64,000 nt of DNA, taken from positions 452,501-516,500 of the forward strand of contig NZ_JAPEOS010000002.1 of the NCBI RefSeq assembly GCF_026340975.1. The letters are read 5' to 3'. This document shows, in pieces, positions 41,645 to 50,044 of this stretch. Origin of the DNA: Streptomyces sp. NBC_01214. Its GTDB lineage: Bacteria; Actinomycetota; Actinomycetes; Streptomycetales; Streptomycetaceae. Below the pieces are notes generated by a model. It saw nothing but the letters and a program-made list of their open reading frames with translations, was not told the origin of the DNA and made no database searches. The first letter of the stretch is position 1. Each line of letters opens with the position of its first letter. Both the position numbers and the translations under genes were made by a program.

Positions 41645-42229
41645 CTACTGGCGGACCTTTAGGACGTCGCCCACCAGGTTGTCCGGGAGGAGGGTGTTGC
41701 ACTGGAGTTCCGCCGACTTGGTGAGGGCGTCGTCGCGGCAGACGTAGAAGTCCTTGTAGGTGAGCTGCAGGGCGTACGTACTGAACGCCAGCAGGATCGC
41801 CAGGGAGGCCGTGACCAGGCCGCTCACCGCCGCGGTGCGCTGGGGGCGGGCCGCGGGGCCCAGGGCGTCCAGGCCGGTCGGTGCCGCCGGGGCGCCCTCG
41901 GCGGTCGCCGGTGCGGGCTTGCCGCGCAGCGCGCTGATGCCCCAGTAGAGGGCGAGCGCCCCGAGCAGCAGCCCGACCGACGGGATCCCGAAGATCCCGA
42001 AGAAGAAGCCCCACATGCCGGCCAGCAGCGCGTAGCGCGCACGGCGCTGGATCGGGTCCGTCGGGTCCCAGCGCGCCGGACCCCGCTGGCCGTCCGAGTC
42101 CTTCTGGCCGTCGCCGTTCCCGCCGCCACCGCCGTTGCGCGGCTGCCACGGCTGGTCGGGCCGGCCTTCCGGCGGAGCCGCGAAGGGGTTGTCGTCGGTG
42201 GGGGAGTCGGGCTGACGGCGGTCCGGCAT
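41645..42229 (-). CDS. Small membrane protein with acidic/Gly-rich N-terminus
   Basis: 194 residues. A disordered N-terminus (NPFAAPPEGRPDQPWQP, then Gly/Asn/Asp-rich) leads to two or three membrane helices (LLAGMWGFFFGIFGIPSVGLLLGALALYW and TASLAILLAFSTYALQLTY). It ends in a short outer segment with two cysteines (YVCRDDALTKSAELQC). It resembles streptomycete DUF4190-like proteins. The function is unknown. It is divergent from purN. Confidence 0.75.
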   Translation of the reverse strand: MPDRRQPDSPTDDNPFAAPPEGRPDQPWQPRNGGGGGNGDGQKDSDGQRGPARWDPTDPIQRRARYALLAGMWGFFFGIFGIPSVGLLLGALALYWGISALRGKPAPATAEGAPAAPTGLDALGPAARPQRTAAVSGLVTASLAILLAFSTYALQLTYKDFYVCRDDALTKSAELQCNTLLPDNLVGDVLKVRQ

Positions 42230-42472
42230 CGGGTGTGTTTCTTCCCCTGTGTCATGGACGTCGCGGGGACGTCGTGGCGAGGTGAGGCCAGTTCGTGGCT
42301 CGTACGCCAGACGCTACCGCCCGGCCGTCCCCCCGTCCCTCGGGGGCTGTCCGGTGTACCGGTATCGTTGCAGGCGGTCGGTGGCTTCGTAGGGTTCCCC
42401 ATATATCGGTACCCCGGAGTTTCGTATGACCACACAAAACGAACACCGCAATCCCGCGAGAAAGGGCCTCCC

Positions 42473-43096
42473 ATGGCCGCCTCCCGCCTGGTCGTGCTGG
42501 TCTCCGGTTCCGGCACCAACCTCCAGGCCCTGCTCGATGCCATCGACGCCCACCCCGGCGGATCCGAGGGCTTCGGCGCCGAAGTCGTCGCCGTGGGGGC
42601 CGACCGCGAGAACATCGCCGGCCTGGAGCGGGCGGAGAAGGCGGGGATCCCCACCTTCGTCTGCCCGGTCAAGGGCTACGACAGCCGTGCGGAGTGGGAC
42701 GTCGCCCTCACCGAGGCGACCGACGCGTACGCGCCGGACCTCGTCGTGTCCGCCGGATTCATGAAGATCGTGGGCAAGGTGTTCATCGACCGCTTCGGCG
42801 GCCGGTTCATCAACACCCACCCCGCCCTCCTCCCCGCCTTCCCGGGCGCGCACGGCGTACGGGACGCCCTCGCCTACGGCGCGAAGGTCACCGGCTGCAC
42901 GGTCCACTTCGTGGACAGCGGCGTGGACACCGGTCCGATCATCGCCCAGGGTGTGGTCGAGGTCCGGGACGAGGACGACGAAGCCGCTCTCCATGAGCGC
43001 ATCAAGGAAGTCGAGCGCCAGTTGCTCGTCGATGTCGTGGGGCGCCTGGCCCGGCACGGCTACCGCATTGAGGGACGAAAGGTAACAATCCAGTGA
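42473..43096 (+). CDS. purN: Phosphoribosylglycinamide formyltransferase
   Basis: 207 residues from the ATG at 42473 with AAAGGG upstream. It transfers the formyl group of 10-formyl-THF to GAR in purine synthesis. Motifs are VSGSGTNLQAL, FINTHPALLPAFPGAHG (catalytic Asn and His region) and HFVDSGVDTGPII (catalytic Asp). The stop overlaps the purH GTG by 4 bp. A -10-like TAGGGT lies about 80 bp upstream of the start. No ZTP riboswitch is visible here. Confidence 0.97.
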   Translation: MAASRLVVLVSGSGTNLQALLDAIDAHPGGSEGFGAEVVAVGADRENIAGLERAEKAGIPTFVCPVKGYDSRAEWDVALTEATDAYAPDLVVSAGFMKIVGKVFIDRFGGRFINTHPALLPAFPGAHGVRDALAYGAKVTGCTVHFVDSGVDTGPIIAQGVVEVRDEDDEAALHERIKEVERQLLVDVVGRLARHGYRIEGRKVTIQ

Positions 43097-44697
43097 CCGC
43101 CGCAGACACCGCAGCGAGCAACGACCCGACCACGACCCAGCGGCCGATCCGTCGTGCGCTCATCAGCGTCTACGACAAGACGGGACTGGAAGAGCTGGCC
43201 CTCGGGCTGCACGGGGCGGGCGTCGCGCTCGTCTCCACCGGCTCCACCGCCTCGAAGATCGCCGCCGCCGGGGTGCCCGTCACCAAGGTGGAGGAGCTGA
43301 CCGGCTTCCCCGAGTGCCTGGACGGCCGGGTCAAGACCCTGCACCCGCGCGTGCACGCCGGCATCCTCGCCGACCTGCGCCTGGAGGACCACCGCAACCA
43401 GCTCGCCGAGCTGGGCGTCGAGCCCTTCGACCTGGTGGTCGTCAACCTCTACCCCTTCCTGGCGACCGTCCAGTCGGGCGCCACGCCCGACGAGTGCGTG
43501 GAGCAGATCGACATCGGCGGCCCGTCGATGGTCCGCGCCGCCGCCAAGAACCACCCCTCGGTCGCGGTCGTCACCAGCCCGGCCCGCTACGCCGACGTCA
43601 TCGCGGCGGCCCAGGGCGGCGGCTTCGACCTCACCGCCCGCAAGCGGCTCGCGGCCGAGGCCTTCCAGCACACCGCCGCCTACGACGTGGCCGTGGCCTC
43701 CTGGTTCACGAACGCGTACGCCCCGGAGGCCCCCGAGGACGACGCCGCTGCGCTGCCCGAGTTCCTGGCCGGCGCCTGGGAGCGGAAGTCGACCCTGCGC
43801 TACGGCGAGAACCCGCACCAGGCCGCCGCCCTCTACACGGACGGACAGCCGGGTGGACTCGCCAACGCCGAGCAGCTGCACGGCAAGGAGATGTCCTTCA
43901 ACAACTACGTGGACACCGAGGCCGCGCGCCGCGCCGCCTACGACCACGACGAGCCCTGCGTCGCGATCATCAAGCACGCCAACCCGTGCGGCATCGCGGT
44001 CGACACGGACGTCGCCGCGGCCCACCGCAAGGCGCACGCCTGCGACCCGCTGTCGGCCTTCGGCGGCGTCATCGCCGTCAACCGCCCGGTGACCGTGGAG
44101 CTCGCCGAGCAGGTCGCGGAGATCTTCACCGAGGTCATCGCCGCCCCCGCCTACGAGGACGGCGCGGTCGAGATCCTGGCCAAGAAGAAGAACATCCGCG
44201 TCCTGAAGGTGGACGGCACCCCGCACCAGCCGGGCGACCTCAAGCCCATCTCCGGCGGTGCGCTGCTCCAGCAGAGCGACCTCTTCCAGGCCGAGGGCGA
44301 CGACCCGGCCAACTGGACCCTGGCCACCGGCGACGCCCTGTCCCCGGCGGAGCTCGCCGAGCTGGCCTTCGCCTGGAAGGCCTGCCGGGCCGTCAAGTCC
44401 AACGCGATCCTGCTCGCCAAGGACGGCGCCTCGGTCGGCGTCGGCATGGGCCAGGTCAACCGTGTCGACTCGGCGAAGCTCGCCGTCGAGCGGGCGGGCG
44501 CCGAGCGCGCGCAGGGCTCGTACGCCGCGTCCGACGCCTTCTTCCCGTTCCCGGACGGGCTGGAGATCCTGACGGCCGCGGGCATCAAGGCCGTGGTCCA
44601 GCCGGGCGGTTCGGTCCGTGACGAGCAGGTCGTCGAGGCCGCGCAGAAGGCCGGCGTCACCATGTACTTCACCGGGACCCGGCACTTCTTCCACTGA
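43093..44697 (+). CDS. purH: Bifunctional AICAR formyltransferase/IMP cyclohydrolase
   Basis: 534 residues from GTG, coupled to purN. The N-terminal MGS-like IMP cyclohydrolase domain (RALISVYDKTGLEELA, FPECLDGRVKTLHPRVHAG) is followed by the AICAR transformylase domain with the KHANPCG motif. The end RHFFH is the family C-terminus. It completes IMP synthesis from AICAR (ZMP), the metabolite sensed by the riboswitch ahead of glyA at 58.9 kb. An 18-bp terminator follows. Confidence 0.97.
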   Translation: MTAADTAASNDPTTTQRPIRRALISVYDKTGLEELALGLHGAGVALVSTGSTASKIAAAGVPVTKVEELTGFPECLDGRVKTLHPRVHAGILADLRLEDHRNQLAELGVEPFDLVVVNLYPFLATVQSGATPDECVEQIDIGGPSMVRAAAKNHPSVAVVTSPARYADVIAAAQGGGFDLTARKRLAAEAFQHTAAYDVAVASWFTNAYAPEAPEDDAAALPEFLAGAWERKSTLRYGENPHQAAALYTDGQPGGLANAEQLHGKEMSFNNYVDTEAARRAAYDHDEPCVAIIKHANPCGIAVDTDVAAAHRKAHACDPLSAFGGVIAVNRPVTVELAEQVAEIFTEVIAAPAYEDGAVEILAKKKNIRVLKVDGTPHQPGDLKPISGGALLQQSDLFQAEGDDPANWTLATGDALSPAELAELAFAWKACRAVKSNAILLAKDGASVGVGMGQVNRVDSAKLAVERAGAERAQGSYAASDAFFPFPDGLEILTAAGIKAVVQPGGSVRDEQVVEAAQKAGVTMYFTGTRHFFH

Positions 44698-44712
44698 GTC
44701 CGGTACGCCTGA

Positions 44713-44763
44713 CACACGGCGAAGGCCGCGCCCCGCACTGCGGGACGCGGCCTTCGCCGTGTG
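44713..44763. terminator. Terminator after purH
   Basis: An 18-bp perfect stem (44713-44730 with 44746-44763), with the inner CCCGC-ACT-GCGGG extending the helix. It lies between convergent genes and could serve both strands. Confidence 0.9.
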
Positions 44764-44767
44764 CGTA

Positions 44768-44799
44768 CGGCCTTCGGCCTTCGGCCTTCGGCCTTCGGC
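44768..44799. repeat. Heptanucleotide tandem repeat (CGGCCTT)n
   Basis: CGGCCTT repeated 4.6 times without interruption, just past the purH terminator and 4 bp from the stop of the convergent membrane gene. The unit also occurs once in the terminator arm, from which it may have expanded. Confidence 0.85.
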
Positions 44800-44803
44800 A
44801 GGG

Positions 44804-45457
44804 TCAGTACTGCGGACGGCGGAAGTAGTCGCCGGCCTTGGCGAGGCCGATGACGACGGTGAGGCCGAGGGCGAGGGAGACCAGGGACGGCAGTACGGCG
44901 ATCACGCCGAATCCGGCGGGGGTGGTGTCGTCGGAGCCGAGCGCGGCCAGGTTCCCCAGGACGCCGAGAACGGCGAAGAGGATCTGCAGCGATCCGTAGA
45001 TGATGCCGGAGACGCGGACGCCGCCCCGGCCCTTGCCCATCTTGGCCGCGGTCAGGATGGGCCACAGGGACAGGCCGATGAAGAAGATGCCGAGGACGAC
45101 GCCCACGCCGCCGGCGATGGCCCCTGCGTCCTCAGTGGAGGAGCCGGAGTCCGAGAGCGCCGCGGCGAACACGGCGCCGCCGATGATGAAGAACAGGCCG
45201 CCCAGCACCTGCAGGCCGCCGATGATGAAGAGGATGACGCGGGCGGCCTTCGCCCCGCCGGGCATCTCGTAGAACGGAGCGCCCGGGTAGCCGCCGGGAC
45301 CGACCGGGTAGGCCTGCGGGGCCTGCTGCGGGTAGGCGTAGCCGCCCTGCGGCGGGATGCCCTGGGGTGCCTGCTGGGGGTAGCCGTAGCCGGGCTGGCC
45401 CTGCGGGGCCTGGGGCTGCTGCTGTCCGTACGGATTGTGCGGTTCGCCGAAGCTCAT
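44804..45457 (-). CDS. Four-helix membrane protein with Pro/Gln/Tyr-rich N-terminus
   Basis: 217 residues from ATG; GGAGGAA lies 11 nt upstream. The N-terminal 75 residues are a disordered PYGQQQPQAPQGQPGYGYPQQ-like region. Four membrane helices follow, with VILFIIGGLQVLGGLFFIIGGAV and conserved-looking AKMGKGRGGVRVSGIIYGSLQ. Such tails are common on streptomycete envelope proteins. The function is not known. Confidence 0.78.
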   Translation of the reverse strand: MSFGEPHNPYGQQQPQAPQGQPGYGYPQQAPQGIPPQGGYAYPQQAPQAYPVGPGGYPGAPFYEMPGGAKAARVILFIIGGLQVLGGLFFIIGGAVFAAALSDSGSSTEDAGAIAGGVGVVLGIFFIGLSLWPILTAAKMGKGRGGVRVSGIIYGSLQILFAVLGVLGNLAALGSDDTTPAGFGVIAVLPSLVSLALGLTVVIGLAKAGDYFRRPQY

Positions 45458-45703
45458 GTTGGGGTGTTCCTCCGTGGAAGTGCGGGGACGCACGGCATGA
45501 GCACGGAGGAATCCTGCACGGTGCGGTCCCGCCCCCCGGCACTGCCCGCGGCACATCAGTCGTTTCATCGTGGTCCGACGGGCCCGGGCTTGTCCAGTTG
45601 GTTGGGGTGCGGCCGGTGACTTGTTGTGCAAGTGCAATGAACCCTGTGCCCCTGCGAGTGCCTTGACTGGAACCGGGGCCACCTCATCCGGGAGGATGGG
45701 GTC
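45458..45703. other. Divergent promoter region of the membrane gene and folD
   Basis: 246 bp with no gene. A hairpin ACTTG-N5-CAAGT lies near 45618-45633, and TTGACT at 45663-45668 could be a -35 for folD, though no good -10 is spaced from it. I checked for the ZTP riboswitch motif seen upstream of glyA and did not find it. Confidence 0.4.
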
Positions 45704-46564
45704 ATGACCGCCCAGATTCTCGATGGCAAGGCCACCGCCGCAGCGATCAAGTCCGAACTGACCGCCCGTGTGGCGGCCCTGAAGGCCCGGGGCATCACCC
45801 CCGGCCTCGGCACCCTCCTGGTCGGTGACGATCCGGGCAGCCGCTGGTACGTGAACGGCAAGCACAAGGACTGTGCCGAGGTCGGCATCGCCTCCATCCA
45901 GCGCGAACTGCCCGGGACGGCCTCCCAGGAGGACATCGAGGCGGTCGTCCGGGAGCTCAACGCCAACCCGGACTGCACCGGCTACATCGTCCAACTCCCG
46001 CTCCCCAAGGGCATCGACACCAACCGGGTCCTGGAGCTGATGGATCCGCTCAAGGACGCCGACGGCCTGCACCCCATGTCGCTCGGCCGACTGGTGCTGA
46101 ACGAGCCGGGACCGCTGCCCTGCACCCCGTACGGGATCGTCGAACTGCTGCGCCACCACGGCGTCGGCATCAACGGCGCGCACGTCGTCGTCCTCGGCCG
46201 CGGGATCACCGTCGGGCGCTCCATCGGCCTGTTGCTGACCCGCAAGTCCGAGAACGCCACCGTGACGCTCTGCCACACCGGTACGCGCGACCTCTCCGCG
46301 CAGCTGCGCCAGGCGGACATCATCGTCGCGGCGGCCGGTGTTCCGCACCTGGTCAAGCCGGAGGACGTGAAGCCGGGCGCGGCCGTGCTCGACGTGGGCG
46401 TGAGCCGTGACGGGGAAGGGAAGATCGTCGGCGATGTGCACCCCGGCGTGGCCGAGGTGGCCGCGTGGATCTCGCCGAACCCGGGCGGGGTCGGCCCGAT
46501 GACCCGGGCCCAGCTGCTCGTCAACGTCGTCGAGGCGGCGGAGCGGACCACCAGTGCAGGCTGA
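45704..46564 (+). CDS. folD: Methylenetetrahydrofolate dehydrogenase/cyclohydrolase
   Basis: 286 residues. It interconverts 5,10-methylene-THF, methenyl-THF and 10-formyl-THF with NADP. Active-site Tyr/Lys are in SRWYVNGKHKDCAEVGI. The signatures VQLPLPKGID, the nucleotide-binding VVLGRGITVGRSIGLLL and NPGGVGPMTRAQLL are all present. It supplies 10-formyl-THF to PurN and PurH. It overlaps the downstream membrane gene by 11 bp. Confidence 0.97.
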   Translation: MTAQILDGKATAAAIKSELTARVAALKARGITPGLGTLLVGDDPGSRWYVNGKHKDCAEVGIASIQRELPGTASQEDIEAVVRELNANPDCTGYIVQLPLPKGIDTNRVLELMDPLKDADGLHPMSLGRLVLNEPGPLPCTPYGIVELLRHHGVGINGAHVVVLGRGITVGRSIGLLLTRKSENATVTLCHTGTRDLSAQLRQADIIVAAAGVPHLVKPEDVKPGAAVLDVGVSRDGEGKIVGDVHPGVAEVAAWISPNPGGVGPMTRAQLLVNVVEAAERTTSAG

Positions 46565-47120
46565 ATCGGACGCGGAGAACGCGACGGGCGGCGGCGCGGC
46601 CCGGGCGAACGGCACCCCCGTCGCTCCGGTCGGGCCCGCGACGCCCGTCGCGGCCGGTCCCGCCAAGGCCGGTCCCGCCAAGGCCGGTCCCGTCGCGGCC
46701 GGTCCCGCCAAGGCCGGGGCCGGGGCGCCGGTCAAGTCCCGTCGCTTCCCTTCCATCACCCGGGACACCGCGCGCCCCGAGGGCAGCGGCCGTGCCGTTC
46801 CCGGGGCCGTGTCCACGCCGGCCCGTCAGTGGCCGATGCTCAGTGTGCTCACCGCGACCGCGGTCGGGCTGCTGGCCACCGCCTTCGGTCACCCGCGGGT
46901 CGGTTGCCTGGCCATCGGCTTGGCCCTGATCGCGGCCTCGGTGATGCGGCGCGTGCTGCCCTCGGTGGGGATGCTCGCGGTGCGCTCCCGCTTCACGGAC
47001 ATGATCACCTACGGGCTCCTGGGCGTGGCGATCACGCTGCTCGCGCTGGTGATGGCGGCGCCCAAGCCGTGGCTGGTGCTCCCGTTCATGGAGAGTGCGG
47101 TCCGCTTCACCGTGCGGTGA
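46554..47120 (+). CDS. DUF3017 membrane protein
   Basis: 188 residues from GTG within the end of folD. The N-terminal 90 residues are low complexity, including AGPAKAGPAKAGPVAAGPAKAG, from a short GGCCGGTCCCGCCAA-type tandem repeat. The last 95 residues have three membrane helices with SVLTATAVGLLATAFGHPRVGCLAIG, the DUF3017 pattern, which commonly sits next to folD in actinobacteria. The function is unknown. It converges with the LysR gene, overlapping by 14 bp. Confidence 0.85.
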   Translation: MQAESDAENATGGGAARANGTPVAPVGPATPVAAGPAKAGPAKAGPVAAGPAKAGAGAPVKSRRFPSITRDTARPEGSGRAVPGAVSTPARQWPMLSVLTATAVGLLATAFGHPRVGCLAIGLALIAASVMRRVLPSVGMLAVRSRFTDMITYGLLGVAITLLALVMAAPKPWLVLPFMESAVRFTVR

Positions 47121-48024
47121 GCGGGGCGCGTGCTGCGGGCGGCGCGAGCGCAGTGAGCGCGGCCAGGGTGGCCGCGACGGCCGGCTGGGTCTCCGTACCC
47201 GCCCGGACCAGGACGTCCAGCGTCCGCCCCGGGCCCGGCAGCTCCCGTACGGCGGCGCCGGGCGGCGGGGCGTCGCACAGCAGCTTCGGCAGGATCGACA
47301 CGGCCTGTCCGGTGGCGACGAGCCACAGCCCGGACCGCAGGTCCGCGCACTCGTGCGCGATGCGCGGGGTGAATCCGGCGTTCCGGCAGGCGTGGAGCAG
47401 CATCTCGCGGCAGCTGCTCGGTGCCGGGGCCGAGACCCAGGCGCTCTCCCGCAGGGCGGCGAGCCCGTCCCGCTCGTAGGCGGGGAGCAGGTCCTGCGGC
47501 AGTGCCAGGCACAGCGGGTCGTCGAAGAGCGGCACCGCGGTGGTCCCGGCCGCGGGCGGGGCCCCGAGCAGCGGGTAGGCGTAGGTCACCGCCAGGTCCA
47601 GGCGGCGCTGCCGCAGCCGCGGCACGGCTTCCTCGGGGTCGGCCTGCACGATGCGCGGGCGCAGCCGGGGGTGGCGTACGGCGAGCTCGGCGACGAGCGG
47701 GGCGGCCACCGTGGCCAGGGCGCTGGGGGCGCAGCCGATGGCCAGCTCCCCGCTCAACTCGGCGTCGAGGGCGCGTACGGCCCCCTCGGCCCGCTCCAGG
47801 GCCGCGAGCACCGGTTCGCACGCGGCGGCCAGTGCCACGCCGGCGGGGGTGAGGCGCAGCCCGCGCCCGTCCCGCTCGACCAGGGCGGCCCCGGCCTCGG
47901 CCTCCAGGGCGCGCAGCTGCTGGGAGACGGCGGAGGGGGTCACTCCGTGCAAGTCGGCGACGGCGGTCACCCGGGTGTGCTCCGCCAGGTCCCGCAGGAT
48001 GACCATGCGCTTCACATCAAGCAT
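47107..48024 (-). CDS. LysR-family transcriptional regulator
   Basis: 305 residues. The N-terminal winged HTH (LDVKRMVILRDLAEHTRVTAVADLHGVTPSAVSQQLRALEAEAG) is followed by a periplasmic-binding-protein-like effector domain (GELAIGCAPSALATVAAPLVAEL). It is divergent from an SDR gene with 71 bp between them, the classic LysR arrangement, so it probably controls that gene and itself. The intergenic region has a palindromic centre CTTAAG at 48033-48038. The effector is unknown. Confidence 0.92.
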   Translation of the reverse strand: MLDVKRMVILRDLAEHTRVTAVADLHGVTPSAVSQQLRALEAEAGAALVERDGRGLRLTPAGVALAAACEPVLAALERAEGAVRALDAELSGELAIGCAPSALATVAAPLVAELAVRHPRLRPRIVQADPEEAVPRLRQRRLDLAVTYAYPLLGAPPAAGTTAVPLFDDPLCLALPQDLLPAYERDGLAALRESAWVSAPAPSSCREMLLHACRNAGFTPRIAHECADLRSGLWLVATGQAVSILPKLLCDAPPPGAAVRELPGPGRTLDVLVRAGTETQPAVAATLAALTALAPPAARAPLTAR

Positions 48025-48095
48025 GAGTTCATCTTAAGGATGCCTGTAGCTGAGGTAGCTGGACTTAACGGTCAGCGCCCGCCGATGCTCGTGCC

Positions 48096-48725
48096 ATGAA
48101 CGCGAAGACGAAGAAGGTCGTACTGATCGGCGCGCACGGAACCCTCGGCCGCGCGGTCCACGAGGCCCTGCGCGAGCGCGGCCACCAGGTCGTCACCGCC
48201 TCCCGCAAGGGCGCCGACGTCCACGTCGACATCACCGACCCGGAGTCCATCCGCGCCATGTACGCCCAAGTGGCGCAGCAGGTGGGTGAGATCGACGCGG
48301 TGGCGTGCGCGGCCGGCAGCGTGCCGTGGCGCCCGCTCGGCGAGCTGACCACGGACGACGTCCGCGGCGGCCTCGAAGGCAAGGCCGTCAGCCAGATCGA
48401 ACTGGTCCGCCAGGGCGTCGCCCATCTCCCCGCGCACGCCTCGTACACGCTGGTCACCGGAATCCTCGCCCGCGAGCCCCTGCTCACCGGATCGGTCGCC
48501 GCCCTGGTCAACGGTGCCGTCGAGGCCTTCGTGCGCGCCGCCGCCGTCGAACTGCCCGGCCGCCAGCGGATCAACGCCGTGAGCCCCACCGTCTTCGAGG
48601 AGTCCCTCGACGCGTACGGGGACACCTTCGCGGGATTCGACGCCGTGCCCGTGGCCCGCGCGGCGAACGCCTACGTCAAGTCGATCGAAGGGCACCGGAC
48701 GGGCCAGGTCTTCCTGGTCGAATAG
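48096..48725 (+). CDS. Short-chain dehydrogenase lacking the YxxxK catalytic pair
   Basis: 209 residues. Rossmann start KVVLIGAHGTLGRAV (G12, G15, G18) and a CAAGS segment in place of NNAG. The position of the usual S...YxxxK reads SVAALVNGAVEAFVRAAAVEL, so the catalytic Tyr and Lys are absent. It belongs to a short atypical SDR subgroup that binds NADP(H) but may use other residues or be regulatory. It is divergent from the LysR gene, its likely regulator. Confidence 0.85.
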   Translation: MNAKTKKVVLIGAHGTLGRAVHEALRERGHQVVTASRKGADVHVDITDPESIRAMYAQVAQQVGEIDAVACAAGSVPWRPLGELTTDDVRGGLEGKAVSQIELVRQGVAHLPAHASYTLVTGILAREPLLTGSVAALVNGAVEAFVRAAAVELPGRQRINAVSPTVFEESLDAYGDTFAGFDAVPVARAANAYVKSIEGHRTGQVFLVE

Positions 48726-48833
48726 TGGTCCGGGGGCCGGTCGGACCTTCGAACACCGGGGTCCGTGTGCCGTGCACCACACGGTCCCGGGGGTTAGCCC
48801 GGTCCCGGGTCGGATAGCCTGACCGCGGATGTC

Positions 48834-48847
48834 TCTTCACGTCAAGA
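48834..48847. promoter_or_regulatory. Imperfect palindrome in the mdh leader
   Basis: TCTTCACGTCAAGA is a 14-bp near-palindrome centred on ACGT, about 14 bp after a -10-like TAGCCT (48815-48820) and 74 bp before the mdh ATG. It would lie in the 5' untranslated region. Possible operator or RNA element. Confidence 0.4.
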
Positions 48848-48920
48848 TTTACTGGGGAGCGGCGTCCTCCAGCACATGGGGCAGGGACGCCCCACCGCCA
48901 GCTGTCTAACGGAGAAGGCC

Positions 48921-49910
48921 ATGACCCGCACTCCCGTGAATGTCACCGTCACCGGCGCCGCCGGCCAGATCGGCTACGCGCTGCTCTTCCGCATCGCTTC
49001 CGGTCACCTGCTCGGCGCGGACGTGCCGGTCAAGCTCCGTCTTCTGGAGATTCCCCAGGGCATGAAGGCCGCTGAGGGCACCGCCATGGAGCTCGACGAC
49101 TGCGCCTTCCCGCTGCTCGCCGGCATCGACATCTTCGACGACCCGAACCAGGGCTTCGACGGTGCGAACGTCGCGCTGCTCGTGGGCGCCCGCCCGCGCA
49201 CCAAGGGCATGGAGCGCGGCGACCTGCTCGCCGCCAACGGCGGCATCTTCAAGCCGCAGGGCCAGGCCATCAACGCGCACGCCGCGGACGACATCAAGGT
49301 CCTGGTCGTGGGCAACCCGGCCAACACCAACGCGCTCATCGCGCAGGCCGCCGCCCCGGACGTACCGGCCGAGCGCTTCACCGCGATGACCCGCCTGGAC
49401 CACAACCGCGCGATCTCGCAGCTGGCCGCCAAGACCGGCAGCGCCGTCTCCGACATCAAGCGCCTGACCATCTGGGGCAACCACTCGGCGACCCAGTACC
49501 CGGACGTCTTCCACGCGGAGATCGCCGGCAAGAACGCCGCCGAGGTCGTCAACGACGAGCTGTGGTTGGCCGACACCTTCATCCCGACCGTCGCCAAGCG
49601 CGGCGCCGCGATCATCGAGGCCCGCGGCGCGTCCTCGGCCGCCTCGGCCGCCAACGCCGCCATCGACCACGTGCACACCTGGGTCAACGGCACCGCCGAG
49701 GGCGACTGGACCTCGATGGGCATCCCGTCGGACGGCTCCTACGGCGTCCCGGCCGGTCTGATCTCCTCCTTCCCCGTCACCTGCAAGGACGGCAAGTACG
49801 AGATCGTCCAGGGCCTGGACATCAACGAGTTCTCCCGCACCCGCATCGACGCCTCCGTCCAGGAGCTGGCGGAGGAGCGCGACGCGGTTCGCGAGCTCGG
49901 CCTGATCTGA
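48921..49910 (+). CDS. mdh: Malate dehydrogenase
   Basis: 329 residues from the ATG at 48921, preceded by GGAGAAGG. NAD-binding TGAAGQIGYALLFRIASG, catalytic region NPANTNA, the active-site MTRLDHNRA and IWGNHSATQYPD (catalytic His). It oxidises malate to oxaloacetate in the TCA cycle. It is monocistronic between a long leader and a clear terminator. Confidence 0.97.
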   Translation: MTRTPVNVTVTGAAGQIGYALLFRIASGHLLGADVPVKLRLLEIPQGMKAAEGTAMELDDCAFPLLAGIDIFDDPNQGFDGANVALLVGARPRTKGMERGDLLAANGGIFKPQGQAINAHAADDIKVLVVGNPANTNALIAQAAAPDVPAERFTAMTRLDHNRAISQLAAKTGSAVSDIKRLTIWGNHSATQYPDVFHAEIAGKNAAEVVNDELWLADTFIPTVAKRGAAIIEARGASSAASAANAAIDHVHTWVNGTAEGDWTSMGIPSDGSYGVPAGLISSFPVTCKDGKYEIVQGLDINEFSRTRIDASVQELAEERDAVRELGLI

Positions 49911-49940
49911 TCCGGTCACCCGACCCGATCCGCACGTTCG

Positions 49941-49975
49941 AAAGGCCCCGGCGCAATGCGCCGGGGCCTTTTGGC
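49941..49975 (+). terminator. Terminator after mdh
   Basis: A perfect 14-bp stem (49941-49954 with 49958-49971) and AAT loop, ending in a short T-run. Confidence 0.9.
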
Positions 49976-50044
49976 GTGATCGCGCCTGTCGCGCTCCCGG
50001 TGATCGCCCTATCGTTTCCCTCCGCACACCGAAAGGGGGATTCG

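Noticed and set aside
42230..42472. ZTP riboswitch ahead of purN
   Set aside because: No CTGGCG block or CGCCTGGGC block is present in this region.
45458..45703. ZTP riboswitch ahead of folD
   Set aside because: The conserved aptamer segments seen upstream of glyA are missing here.
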